From Symsagittifera roscoffensis (Eukaryota > Xenacoelomorpha > Acoela > Convolutidae), in assembly GCF_963678635.1 (NCBI RefSeq), contig NW_026971149.1:870001-930000 (forward strand): a stretch of 60,000 nucleotides of DNA, given 5' to 3'. Position 1 is the first letter of the stretch; each line of letters opens with the position of its first letter. The notes below the pieces were generated by a model. It searched no databases, was not told the DNA's origin, and was given only the letters and a program-made list of their open reading frames with translations. A program made the translations under genes and the position numbers. Positions 1-15,600 of this stretch are shown here, in pieces.

Positions 1-3000
1 CTACTACCATTCGAGGTACAATCACAACTATTCTACTCTTTCTCACTACTACCCCCCGAAGCTCAATCACAACTATTCTACTCTTTCTAACTAGTACCAT
101 TCGAGGTACAATCACAAATATTCTACTCTTTCTCACTACTACCATTCGAGGTACAATCACAAATATTCTACTCTTTCTCACTACTACCATTCGAGGTACA
201 ATCACAAATATTCTACTCTTTCTCACTACTACCATTCGAGGTACAATCACAACTATTCTACTCTTTCTCACTAATACCCCCCGAAGCTCAATCACAACTA
301 TTCTATTCTTCTAACTACTACCATTCGAGGTACAATCACAAATATTCTACTCTTTCTCACTACTACCATTCGAGGTACAATCACAACTATTCTACTCTTT
401 CTCACTACTACCCTCCGAGGTACAATCACAACTATTCTACTCTTTCTCACTACTACCCTCCGAGGTACAATCACAACTATTCTACTCTTTCTCACTACTA
501 CCATTCGAGGTACAATCACAACTATTCTACTCTTTCTCACTACTACCATTCGAGGTACAATCACAAATATTCTACTCTTTCTCACGACTACCCCCCGAAG
601 CTCAATCACAACTATTCTACTCTTTCTGACTACTACCATTCGAGGTACAATCACAAATATTCTACTCTTTCTCACTACTACCATTCGAGGTACAATCACA
701 ACTATTCTACTCTTTCTCACTACTCCCCTCCGAGGTACAATCACAACTATTCTACTCTTTCTCACAACTACCCTCCGAGGTACAATCACAACTATTCTAC
801 TCTTTCTCACTACTCCCCTCCGAGGTACAATCACAACTATTCTACTCTTTCTCACTACTCCCCTCCGAGGTACAATCACAACTATTCTACTCTTTCTCAC
901 TACTACCCTCCGAGGTACAATCACAACTATTCTACTCTTTCTCACTACTACCCTCCGAGGTACAATCACAACTATTCTACTCTTTCTCACTACTACCCTC
1001 CGAGGTACAATCACAACTATTCTACTCTTTCTCACTATTACCCTTCGAGGTACAATCACAACTATTCTACCGTATGGAGTTCTCACTACTACCCTTCGAG
1101 GTACAATCACAACTATTCTACTCTTTCTCACTACTCCCCTCCGAGATACAGTCACAACTATTCTACTCTTTCTCACTACTACCCTCCGAGGTACAATCGC
1201 AACTATTCTACTCTTTCTCACTACTACCCTCCGAGGTACAATCACAAATATTCTACTCTTTCTCACTACTGCCATTCGAGGTAAATCACAACTATTCTAC
1301 TCTTTCTCACTACTACCCCCCGAAGCTCAATCACAACTATTCTACTCTTTCTAACTAGTACCATTCGAGGTACAATCACAAATATTCTACTCTTTCTCAC
1401 TACTACCATTCGAGGTACAATCACAAATATTCTACTCTTCCTCGCTACTACCATTCGAGGTACAATCACAAATATTCTACTCTTTCTCACTACTACCATT
1501 CGAGGTACAATCACAACTATTCTACTCTTTCTCACTAATACCCCCCGAAGCTCAATCACAACTATTCTATTCTTTCTAACTACTACCATTCGAGGTACAA
1601 TCACAAATATTCTACTCTTTCTCACTACTACCATTCGAGGTACAATCACAACTATTCTACTCTTTCTCACTACTACCCCCCGAAGCTCAATCACAACTAT
1701 TCTACTCTTTCTAACTAGTACCATTCGAGGTACAATCACAAATATTCTACTCTTTCTCACTACTACCATTCGAGGTACAATCACAAATATTCTACTCTTT
1801 CTCACTACTACCATTCGAGGTACAATCACAAATATTCTACTCTTTCTCACTACTACCATTCGAGGTACAATCACAACTATTCTACTCTTTCTCACTAATA
1901 CCCCCCGAAGCTCAATCACAACTATTCTATTCTTTCTAACTACTACCATTCGAGGTACAATCACAAATATTCTACTCTTTCTCACTACTACCATTCGAGG
2001 TACAATCACAACTATTCTACTCTTTCTCACTACTACCCTCCGAGGTACAATCACAACTATTCTACTCTTTCTCACTACTACCATCCGAGGTACAATCACA
2101 ACTATTCTACTCTTTCTCACTACTACCATTCGAGGTACAATCACAACTATTCTACTCTTTCTCACTACTACCATTCGAGGTACAATCACAAATATTCTAC
2201 TCTTTCTCACGACTACCCCCCGAAGCTCAATCACAACTATTCTACTCTTTCTGACTACTACCATTCGAGGTGCAATCACAAATATTCTACTCTTTCTCAC
2301 TACTACCATTCGAGGTACAATCACAACTATTCTACTCTTTCTCACTACTCCCCTCCGAGGTACAATCACAACTATTCTACTCTTTCTCACAACTACCCTC
2401 CGAGGTACAATCACAACTATTCTACTCTTTCTCACTACTCCCCTCCGAGGTACAATCACAACTATTCTACTCTTTCTCACTACTCCCCTCCGAGGTACAA
2501 TCACAACTATTCTACTCTTTCTCACTACTACCCTCCGAGGTACAATCACAACTATTCTACTCTTTCTCACTACTACCCTCCGAGGTACAATCACAACTAT
2601 TCTACTCTTTCTCACTACTACCCTCCGAGGTACAATCACAACTATTCTACTCTTTCTCACTACTACCCTTCGAGGTACAATCACAACTATTCTACCGTAT
2701 GGAGTTCTCACTACTACCCTTCGAGGTACAATCACAACTATTCTACTCTTTCTCACTACTCCCCTCCGAGATACAGTCACAACTATTCTACTCTTTCTCA
2801 CTACTACCCTCCGAGGTACAATCGCAACTATTCTACTCTTTCTCACTACTACCCTCCGAGGTACAATCACAACTATTCTACTCTTTCTCACTACTACCCT
2901 TCGAGGTACAATCACAACTATTCTACCGTATGGAGTTCTCACTACTACCCTTGGAGGTACAATCACAACTATTCTACTCTTTCTCACTACTCCCCTCCGA

Positions 3001-6000
3001 GATACTGTCACAACTATTCTACTCTTTCTCACTACTACCCTCCGAGGTACAATCACAACTATTCTACTCTTTCTCCCTACTACCCTTCGAGGTACAATCA
3101 CAACTATTCTACTCTTTCTCACTACTACCCTTCGAGGTACAATCACAAATATTCTACCGTATGGAGTTCTCACTACTACCCTTCCAGGTACAATCACAAC
3201 TATTCTACTCTTTCTCACTACTCCCCTCCGAGATACAGTCACAACTATTCTACTCTTTCTCACTACTACCCTCCGAGGTACAATCACAACTATTCTACTC
3301 TTTCTCACAACTACCCTCCGAGGTACAATCACAACTATTCTACTCTTTCTCACTACTCCCCTCCGAGGTACAATCACAACTATTCTACTCTTTCTCACTA
3401 CTACCCTCCGAGGTACAATCACAACTATTCTACTCTTTCTCACTACTACCCTCCGAGGTACAATCACAACTATTCTACTCTTTCTCACTACTACCCTCCG
3501 AGGTACAATCACAACTATTCTACTCTTTCTCACTACTACCCTTCGAGGTACAATCACAACTATTCTACCGTATGGAGTTCTCACTACTACCCTTCGAGGT
3601 ACAATCACAACTATTCTACTCTTTCTCACTACTCCCCTCCGAGATACAGTCACAACTATTCTACTCTTTCTCACTACTACCCTCCGAGGTACAATCGCAA
3701 CTATTCTACTCTTTCTCACTACTACCCTCCGAGGTACAATCACAACTATTCTACTCTTTCTCACTACTACCCTTCGAGGTACAATCACAACTATTCTACC
3801 GTATGGAGTTCTCACTACTACCCTTGGAGGTACAATCACAACTATTCTACTCTTTCTCACTACTCCCCTCCGAGATACTGTCACAACTATTCTACTCTTT
3901 CTCACTACTACCCTCCGAGGTACAATCACAACTATTCTACTCTTTCTCCCTACTACCCTTCGAGGTACAATCACAACTATTCTACTCTTTCTCACTACTA
4001 CCCTTCGAGGTACAATCACAAATATTCTACCGTATGGAGTTCTCACTACTACCCTTCCAGGTACAATCACAACTATTCTACTCTTTCTCACTACTCCCCT
4101 CCGAGATACAGTCACAACTATTCTACTCTTTCTCACTACTACCCTCCGAGGTACAATCACAACTATTCTACTCTTTCTCACAACTACCCTCCGAGGTACA
4201 ATCACAACTATTCTACTCTTTCTCACTACTACCCTTCGAAGTACAATCACAACTAGTCTACTCTTTCTCGCTACTACCCTCCGATGTACAATCACAACTA
4301 TTCTACTCTTTCTCACTACTCCCCTCCGAGGTACAATCACAACTATTCTACTCTTTCTCACTACTAACCTTCGAGGTACAATCACAACTATTCTACCGTA
4401 TGGAGTTCTCACTACTACCCTTCGAGGTACAATCACAACTATTCTACTCTTTCTCACTACTCCCCTCCGAGATACTGTCACAACTATTCTACTCTTTCTC
4501 ACTACTACCCTCCGAGGTACAATCGCAACTATTCTACTCTTTCTCACATTTACCCTCCGAGGTACAATCACAACTATTATACTCTTTCTCACTACTACCC
4601 TTCGAGGTACAATCACAACTATTCTACTCTTTCTCACTACTACCCTTCGAGGTACAATCACAACTATTCTACCGTATGGAGTTCTCATTACTACCCTTCC
4701 AGGTACAATCACAACTATTCTACTCTTTCTCACTACTCCCCTCCGAGATACAGTCACAACTATTCTACTCTTTCTCACTACTACCCTCCGAGGTACAATC
4801 ACAACTATTCTACTCTTTCTCACAACTACCCTCCGAGGTACAATCACAACTATTCTACTCTTTCTCACTACTACCCTTCGAAGTACAATCACAACTAGTC
4901 TACTCTTTCTCGCTACTACCCTCCGATGTACAATCACAACTTTTCTACTCTTTCTCACTACTCCCCTCCGAGGTACAATCACAACTATTCTACTCTTTCT
5001 CACTACTAACCTTCGAGGTACAATCACAACTTTTCTACCGTATGGAGTCCTCACTACTACCCTTCGAGGTACAATCACAACTATTCTACTCTTTCTCACT
5101 ACTCCCCTCCGAGATACTGTCACAGCTATTCTACTCTTTCTCACTACTACCCTCCGAGGTACAATCACAACTATTCTACTCTTTCTCACAACTACCCTCC
5201 GAGGTACAATCACAACTATTCTACTCTTTCTCACTACTACCCTTCGAGGTACAATCACAACTATTCTACTCTTTCTCACTACTACCCTTCGAGGTACAAT
5301 CACAACTATTCTACCGTATGGAGTTCTCACTACTACCCTTCCAGGTACAATCACAACTATTCTACTCTTTCTCACTACTCCCCTCCGAGATACAGTCACA
5401 ACTATTCTACTCTTTCTCACTACTACCCTCCGAGGTACAATCACAACTATTCTACTCTTTCTCACAACTACCCTCCGAGATACTGTCACAACTATTCTAC
5501 TCTTTCTCACTACTACCCTCCGAGGTACAATCACAACTATTCTACTCTTTCTCACTACTACCCTTCGAGGTACAATCACAACTATTCTACTCTTTCTCAC
5601 TACTACCCTTCGAGGTACAATCACAACTATTCTACCGTATGGAGTTCTCACTACTACCCTTCCAGGTACAATCACAACTATTCTACTCTTTCTCACTACT
5701 CCCCTCCGAGATACAGTCACAACTATTCTACTCTTTCTCACTACTACCCTCCGAGATACTGTCACAACTATTCTACTCTTTCTCACTACTACCCTCCGAG
5801 GTACAATCACAACTATTCTACTCTTTCTCACAACTACCCTCCGAGGTACAATCACAACTATTCTACTCTTTCTCACTACTACCCTTCGAGGTACAATCAC
5901 AACTATTCTACTCTTTCTCACTACTACCCTTCGAGGTACAATCACAACTATTCTACCGTATGGAGTTCTCACTACTACCCTTCGAGGTACAATCACAACT

Positions 6001-9000
6001 ATTCTACTCTTTCTCACTACTCCCCTCCGAGATACTGTCACAACTATTCTACTCTTTCTCACTACTACCCTCCGAGGTACAATCGCAACTATTCTACTCT
6101 TTCTCACATTTACCCTCCGAGGTACAATCACAACTATTCTACTCTTTCTCACTACTACCCTTCGAGGTACAATCACAACTATTCTACTCTTTCTCACTAC
6201 TACCCTTCGAGGTACAATCACAACTATTCTACCGTATGGAGTTCTCACTACTACCCTTCCAGGTACAATCACAACTATTCTACTCTTTCTCACTACTCCC
6301 CTCCGAGATACAGTCACAACTATTCTACTCTTTCTCACTACTACCCTCCGAGGTACAATCACAACTATTCTACTCTTTCTCACAACTACCCTCCGAGGTA
6401 CAATCACAACTATTCTACTCTTTCTCACTACTACCCTTCGAAGTACAATCACAACTAGTCTACTCTTTCTCGCTACTACCCTCCGATGTACAATCACAAC
6501 TTTTCTACTCTTTCTCACTACTCCCCTCCGAGGTACAATCACAACTATTCTACTCTTTCTCACTACTAACCTTCGAGGTACAATCACAACTTTTCTACCG
6601 TATGGAGTTCTCACTACTACCCTTCGAGGTACAATCACAACTATTCTACTCTTTCTCACTACTCCCCTCCGAGATACTGTCACAACTATTCTACTCTTTC
6701 TCACTACTACCCTCCGAGGTACAATCACAACTATTCTACTCTTTCTCACAACTACCCTCCGAGGTACAATCACAACTATTCTACTCTTTCTCACTACTAC
6801 CCTTCGAGGTACAATCACAACTATTCTACTCTTTCTCACTACTACCCTTCGAGGTACAATCACAACTATTCTACCGTATGGAGTTCTCACTACTACCCTT
6901 CCAGGTACAATCACAACTATTCTACTCTTTCTCACTACTCCCCTCCGAGATACAGTCACAACTATTCTACTCTTTCTCACTACTACCCTCCGAGGTACAA
7001 TCACAACTATTCTACTCTTTCTCACAACTACCCTCCGAGGTACAATCACAACTATTCTACTCTTTCTCACTACTACCCTTCGAAGTACAATCACAACTAG
7101 TCTACTCTTTCTCGCTACTACCCTCCGATGTACAATCACAACTATTCTACTCTTTCTCACTACTCCCCTCCGAGGTACAATCACAACTATTCTACTCTTT
7201 CTCACTACTACCCTCCGAGGTACAATCACAACTATTCTACTCTTTCTCACTACTACCCTCCGAGGTACAACCACAACTATTCTAATCTTTCTCACTACTA
7301 CCCTCCGAGGTACAATCACAACTATTCTACTCTTTCTCACTACTCCCCTCCGAGATACAGTCACAACTATTCTACTCTTTCTCACTACTACCCTCCGAGG
7401 TACTACAATCACAACTATTCTACTCTTTCTCACTACTACCCTCCGAGGTACAATCACAACTATTCTACTCTTTCTCACTACTACCCTTCGAGGTACAATC
7501 ACAACTATTCTACCGTATGGAGTTCTCACTACTACCCTTCGAGGTACAATCACAACTATTCTACTCTTTCTCACTACTCCCCTCCGAGATACTGTCACAA
7601 CTATTCTACTCTTTCTCACTACTACCCTCCGAGGTACAATCACAGTTATTCTACTCTTTCTCACAACTACCCTCCGAGGTACAATCACAACTATTCTACT
7701 CTTTCTCACTACTACCCTTCGAGGTACAATCACAACTATTCTACTCTTTCTCACTACTACCCTTCGAGGTACAATCACAACTATTCTACCGTATGGAGTT
7801 CTCACTACTACCCTTCGAGGTACAATCACAACTATTCTACTCTTTCTCACTACTCCCCTCCGAGATACAGTCACAACTATTCTACTCTTTCTCACTACTA
7901 CCCTCCGAGGTACAATCACAACTATTCTACTCTTTCTCACAACTACCCTCCGAGGTACAATCACAACTATTCTACTCTTTCTCACTACTACCCTTCGAAG
8001 TACAATCACAACTAGTCTACTCTTTCTCACTACTACCCTCCGATGTACAATCACAACTATTCTACTCTTTCTCACTACTCCCCTCCGAGGTACAATCACA
8101 ACTATTCTACTCTTTCTCACTACTACCCTCCGAGGTACAATCACAACTATTCTACTCTTTCTCACTACTACCCTCCGAGGTACAATCACAACTATTCTAC
8201 TCTTTCTCACTACTACCCTTCGAGGTTAAATCACAACTATTCTACCGTATGGAGTTCTCACTACTACGCTCCGAGGTACAATCACAACTATTCTACTCTT
8301 TCTCACTACTACCCTTCGAGGTACAATCACAACTAGTCTACTCTTTCTCACTACTACCCTCCGATGTACAATCACAACTATTCTACTCTTTCTCACTACT
8401 CCCCTCCGAGGTACAATCACAACTATTCTACTCTTTCTCACAACTACCCTCCGAGGTACAATCACAACTATTCTACTCTTTCTCCATACTACCCTTCGAG
8501 GTACAATCACAACTATTCTACGCTTTCTCACTACTCCCCTCCGATGTACAATCACAACTATTCTACTCTTTCTCACTACTACCCTCCAAGGTACAATCAC
8601 AACTATTCTACTCTTTCTCACAACTACCCTCCGAGGTACAATCACAACTATTCTACTCTTTCTCACTACTACCCTTCGAGGTACAATCACAACTATTCTA
8701 CTCTTTCTCACTACTACCCTTCGAGGTTAAATCACAACTATTCTACCGTATGGAGTTCTCACTACTACGCTCCGAGGTACAATCACAACTATTCTACTCT
8801 TTCTCACTACTACCCTTCGAGGTACAATCACAACTAGTCTACTCTTTCTCACTACTACCCTCCGATGTACAATCACAACTATTCTACTCTTTCTCACTAC
8901 TCCCCTCCGAGGTACAATCACAACTATTCTACTCTTTCTCAAAACTACCCTCCGAGGTACAATCACAACTATTCTACTCTTTCTCCATACTACCCTCCGA

Positions 9001-9600
9001 GGTACAATCACAACTATTCTACTCTTTCTCACTACTACCCTTCGAGGTACAATCACAACTATTCTACTCTTTCTCACTACTACCCTTCGAGGTACAATCA
9101 CAACTATTCTACCGTATGGAGTTCTCACTACTACCCTTCGAGGTACAATCACAACTATTCTACTCTTTCTCACTACTCCCCTCCGAGATACAGTCACAAC
9201 TATTCAACTCTTTCTCACTACTACCCTCCGAGGTACAATCACAACTATTCTACTCTTTCTCACAACTACCCTCCGAGGTACAATCACAACTATTCTACTC
9301 TTTCTCACTACTACCCTTCGAAGTGCAATCACAACTAGTCTACTCTTTCTCACTACTACCCTCCGATGTACAATCACAACTATTCTACTCTTTCTCACTA
9401 CTCCCCTCCGAGGTACAATCACAACTATTCTACTCTTTCTCACTACTACCCTCCGAGGTACAATCACAACTATTCTACTCTTTCTCACTACTACCCTCCG
9501 AGGTACAATCACAACTATTCTACTCTTTCTCACTACTACCCTTCGAGGTTAAATCACAACTATTCTACCGTATGGAGTTCTCACTACTACGCTCCGAGGT
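1..9600. repeat. Satellite zone 1: 45-bp units mixed with 51-bp units
   Basis: This zone is marked by a 51-bp variant in which the end of the pyrimidine tract is replaced by CCGTATGGAGTTCTC. I count 22 such units, near 1071, 2694, 2926, 3160, 3564, 3797, 4028, 4395, 4673, 5037, 5315, 5635, 5955, 6234, 6598, 6875, 7513, 7790, 8246, 8746, 9114 and 9566. The +6 bp keeps the reading frame. Higher-order copies are clear: an 8-unit, 360-bp period at 1311/1671; an 873-bp period linking about 2640-3300 to 3513-4173; and a 1.1-kb copy pair, 4380-5480 and 5940-7040, offset by exactly 1560 bp with only a handful of differences. Variant letters such as CCATTCGAGG with AAATATTC mark the first 2.3 kb. Confidence 0.9.
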
Positions 9601-12600
9601 ACAATCACAACTATTCTACTCTTTCTCACTACTACCCTTCGAGGTACAATCACAACTAGTCTACTCTTTCTCACTACTACCCTCCGATGTACAATCACAA
9701 CTATTCTACTCTTTCTCACTACTCCCCTCCGAGGTACAATCACAACTATTCTACTCTTTCTCCATACTACCCTTCGAGGTACAATCACAACTATTCTACG
9801 CTTTCTCACTACTCCCCTCCGATGTACAATTACAACTATTCTACTCTTTCTCACTACTACCCTCCAAGGTACAATCACAACTATTCTACTGTATCTCACA
9901 ACTACCCTCCGAGGTACAATCACAACTATTCTACTCTTTCTCACTACTACCCTTCGAGGTACAATCACAACTAATCTAATCTTTCTCACTACTCCCCTCC
10001 GAGGTATAATCACAACTGTTCTACTCTTTCTCACTACTAGCCTCCGAGGTACAATCACAACTATTCTACTCTTTCTCCATACTACCCTTCGAGGTACAAT
10101 CACAACTATTCCACGCTTTCTCACTACTCCCCTCCGATGTACAATCACAACTATTCCACTCTTTCTCACTACTACCCTCCGAGGTACAATCACAACTATT
10201 CTACTCTTTCTCACAACTACCCTCCGAGGTACAATCACAACTATTCTACTCTTTCTCACTACTACCCTTCGAGGTACAATCACAACTAATCTACTCTTTC
10301 TCACTACTCCCCTCCGAGGTATAATCACAACTGTTCTACTCTTTCTCACTACTAGCCTCCGAGGTACAATCACAACTATTCTACTCTTTCTCACTACTAC
10401 CCTCCGAGGTACAATCACAACTATTCTACTCTTTCTCACTACTACCGTCTGAGGTACAATCACTACTATTCTACTCTTTCTCTTTACTACCCTCCGAGGT
10501 ACAATCACAACTGTTCTACTCTTTCTCACTACTGGCCTCCGAGGTACAATCACAACATTCTACTCTTTCTCACTACTACCGTCTGAGGTACAATCACTAC
10601 TATTCTACTCTTTCTCACTACTACCCTCCGCGGTACAATCACCACTATTCTACTCTTTCTCACTGCTCCCCTCCGAGGTACAATCGCAACTATTCTCTCT
10701 TTCTCAATTCTACTCTTTCTCACTACTCCCCTCCGAGGTACAATCACAACTATTCTACTCTTTCTCACTAGTATCATCCGAGGTACAATCACAACTATTC
10801 TGCTCTTTCTCACTACTACCCTTCGAGGTACAATCACAACTATTCTACTCTTTCTCACTACTCCCCTCCAAGGTATAATCACAACTGTTCTACTCTTTCT
10901 CACTACTAGCCTCCGAGGTACAATCACAACTATTCTACTCTTTCTCACTTCTACCCTCCGAGGTACAATCACAACTATTCTACTCTTTCTCACTACTACC
11001 GTCTGAGGTACAATCACTACTATTCTACTCTTTCTCTTTACTACCCTCCGAGGTACAATCACAACTGTTCTACTCTTTCTCACTACTGGCCTCCGAGGTA
11101 CAATCACAACATTCTACTCTTTCTCACTACTACCGTCTGAGGTACAATCAGTACTATTCTACTCTTTCTCACTACTACCCGCCGAGGTACAATCACCACT
11201 ATTCTACTCTTTCTCACTACTCCCCTCCGAGGTACAATCGCAACTATTCTCTCTTTCTCAATTCTACTCTTTCTCACTACTCCCCTCCGAGGTACAATCA
11301 CAACTATTCTACTCTTTCTCACAACTACCCTCCGAGGTACAATCACAACTATTCTACTCTTTCTCACTACTACCCTTCGAGGTGCAATCACAACTATTCT
11401 ACTCTTTCTCACTACTCCCCTCCGAGGTACAATCACAACTATTCTACTCTTTCTCACTACTCACCTCCGAGGTACAATCAACTGCTACTGTCTGAGGTAC
11501 AATCACTACTATTCTACTCTTTCTCACTACTCCCCTCCGAGGTACAATCACAACTATTCTACTCTTTCTCACTACTCCCCTCCGAGGTACAATCAACTGC
11601 TACCGCCTGAGGTACAATCGCAACTATTCTACTCTTTCTCACAGCTACCCTCCGAGGTACAATCACAACTATTCTACTCTTTCTCACTACTACCCTTCGA
11701 GGTACAATCACAACTATTCCACTCTTTTTCACTACTCCCCTCCGAGGTACAATCACAACTATTCTACACTTTCTCACTACTACCCTTCAAGGTACAATCA
11801 CAACTATTCTACTCTTTCTCACTACTCCCCTCCGAGGTATAATCACAACTGTTCTACTCTTTCTCACTACTATTGTCCGAGGTACAATCACAAATATTCT
11901 ACTCTTTCTCACTACTACCCTCCGAGGTACAATCACAACTATTCTACTCTTTCTCACTACTACCGTCTGAAGTACAATCACTACTATTCTACTCTTTCTC
12001 TTTACTACCCTCCGAAGCTCAATCACAACTATTCTAGTCTTTGTAACTATTACCCTCCGAGGTACAATCACAACTATTCTACTCTTTTTCACTACTACCC
12101 TCCGAGGTACAATCACAACTAGTCTACTCTTTCTCACTACTACCCTCCGAGGTACAATCACCACTATTCTACTCTTTCTCACTACTCCCCTCCGAGGTAC
12201 AATCGCAACTATTCTCTCTTTCTCAATTCTACTCTTTCTCACTACTCCCCTCCGAGGTACAATCACAACTATTCTACTCTTTCTCACTAGTATCATCCGA
12301 GGTACAATCGCAACTATTCTACTCTTTCTCACAACTACCCTCCGAGGTACAATCACAACTATTCTACTCTTTCTCACTAGTACCCTTCGAGGTACAATCA
12401 CAACTATTCTACTCTTTCTCACTACTCTCCACCGAGGTACAATCACAACTATTCTACTCTTTCTCACTACTCACCTCCGAGGTACAATCAACTGCTACTG
12501 TCTGAGGTACAATCACTACTATTCTACTCTTTCTCACTACTCCCCTCCGAGGTACAATCACAACTATTCTACTCTTTCTCACTACTCCCCTCCGAGGTAC

Positions 12601-15600
12601 AATCAACTGCTACCGTCTGAGGTACAATCGCAACTATTCTACTCTTTCTCACAACTACCCTCCGAGGTACAATCACAACTATTCTACTCTTTCTCACTAC
12701 TACCCTTCGAGGTACAATCACAACTATTCCACTCTTTTTCACTACTCCCCTCCGAGGTACAATCGCAACTATTCTACTCTTTCTCACAACTACCCTCCGA
12801 GGTACAATCACAACTATTCTACTCTTTCTCACTAGTACCCTTCGAGGTACAATCACAACTATTCTACTCTTTCTCACTACTCTCCACCGAGGTACAATCA
12901 CAACTATTCTACTCTTTCTCACTACTCACCTCCGAGGTACAATCAACTGCTACTGTCTGAGGTACAATCACTACTATTCTACTCTTTCTCACTACTCCCC
13001 TCCGAGGTACAATCACAACTATTCTACTCTTTCTCACTACTCCCCTCCGAGGTACAATCAACTGCTACCGTCTGAGGTACAATCGCAACTATTCTACTCT
13101 TTCTCACAACTACCCTCCGAGGTATAATCACAACTGTTCTACTCTTTCTCACTACTATTGTCCGAGGTACAATCACAAATATTCTACTCTTTCTCACTAC
13201 TACCCTCCGAGGTACAATCACAACTATTCTACTCTTTCTCACTACTACCGTCTGAGGTACAATCACTACTATTCTACTCTTTCTCTTTACTACCCTCCGA
13301 GGTACAATCACAACTGTTCTACTCTTTCTCACTACTGGCCTCCGAAGTACAATCACAACTATTCTACTCTTTCTCACTACTACCGTCTGAGGTACAATCA
13401 CTACTATTCTACTCTTTCTCACTACTACCCTCCGAGGTACAATCACAACCATTCTACTCTTTCTCACTACTCCCCTACGAGGTACAATCGCAACTATTCT
13501 CTCTTTCTCCTTCCTACTCTTTCTCACTACTCCCCTCTGAGGTACAATCACAACTATTCTACTCTTTCTCACTACTATCATCCGAGGTACAATCGCAACT
13601 ATTCTACTCTTTCTCACAACTACCCTCCGAGGTACAATCACAACTATTCTACTCTTTCTCACTACTACCCTTCGAGGTACAATCACAACTATTCTACTCT
13701 TTCTCACTACTCCTCTCCGAGGTACAATCACAACTATTCTACTTTTTCTCACTACTCCCCTCCGAGGTACAATCAACTGCTACCGTCTGAGGTACAATCA
13801 CTACTATTCTACTCTTTCTCACTACTGTCCTCCGAGGTACAATCACAACTGTTCTACTCTTTCTCACTACTAGCCTCCGAGGTACAATCACAACTATTCT
13901 ACTCTTTCTCACAACTACCCTCCGAGGTACAATCACAACTATTCTACTCTTTCTCACTACTACCGTCTGAGGTACAATCACTACTGTTCTACTCTTTCTC
14001 ACTGCTACCCTCCGAGGTACAATCACAACTATTCTACTCTTTCTCACTACTACCCTCCGAGGTACAATCACAACTATTCCACTCTTTCTCACTACTACCC
14101 TTCGAGGTACAATCACAACTATTCGACTCTTTATCACTACTCCCCTCCGAGGTACAATCAACTGCTACCGTCTGAGGTACAATCGCAACTATTCTACTCT
14201 TTCTCACAACTACCCTCCGAGGTACAATCACAACTATTCTACTCTTTCTCACTACTACCCTTCGAGGTACAATCACAACTATTCTACTCTTTTTCACTAC
14301 TCCCCTCCGAGGTACAATCACAACTATTCTGCTCTATCTCACTACTACCCTTCAAGGTACAATCACAACTATTCTACTCTTTCTCACTACTCCCCTCCGA
14401 GGTATAATCACAACTGTTCTACTCTTTCTCACTACTACCCTCCGAGGTACAATCACAACTATTCTACTCTTTCTCACTACTGCCCTCCGAGGTACAATCA
14501 CAACTATTCTACTCTTTCTCACTACTACCGTCTGAGGTACAATCACTACTATTCTACTCTTTCTGTTTACTACCCTCCGAGGTACAATCACAACTGTTCT
14601 ACTCTTTCTCACTACTGGCCTCCGAAGTACAATCACAACTATTCTACACTTTCTCACTACTACCGTCTGAGGTACAATCACTACTATTCTACTCTTTCTC
14701 ACTACTACCCTCCGAGGTACAATCACAACCATTCTACTCTTTCTCACTACTCCCCTACGAGGTACAATCGCAACTATTCTCTCTTTCTAATTTCTACTCT
14801 TTCTCACTACTCCCCTCCGAGGTACAATCACAACTATTCTACTCTTTCTCACTACTATCATCCGAGGTACAATCGCAACTATTCTACTCTTTCTCACAAC
14901 TACCCTCCGAGGTACAATCACAACTATTCTACTCTTTCTCACTACTACCCTTCGAGGTACAATCACAACTATTCTACTCTTTCTCACTACTCCTCTCCGA
15001 GGTACAATCACAACTATTCTAATTTTTCTCACTACTCCCCTCCGAGGTACAATCAACTGCTACCGTCTGAGGTACAATCACTACTATTCTACTCTTTCTC
15101 ACTACTACCCTCCGAAGTACAATCACAACTGTTCTACTCTTTCTCACTACTATCATCCGAGGTACAATCGCAACTATTCTACTCTTTCTCACAACTACCC
15201 TCCGAGGTACAATCACAACTATTCTACTCTTTCTCACTACTACCCTTCGAGGTACAATCACAACTATTCTACTCTTTCTCACTACTCCTCTCCGAGGTAC
15301 AATCACAACTATTCTAATTTTTCTCACTACTCCCCTCCGAGGTACAATCAACTGCTACCGTCTGAGGTACAATCACTACTATTCTACTCTTTCTCACTAC
15401 TACCCTCCGAAGTACAATCACAACTGTTCTACTCTTTCTCACTACTAGCCTCCGAGGTACAATCACAACTATTCTACTCTTTCTCACAACTACCCTCCGA
15501 GGTACAATCACAACTATTCTACTCTTTCTCACTACTACCGTCTGATGTAAAATCACTACTGTTCTACTCTTTCTCACTACTACCCTCCGAGGTACAATCA

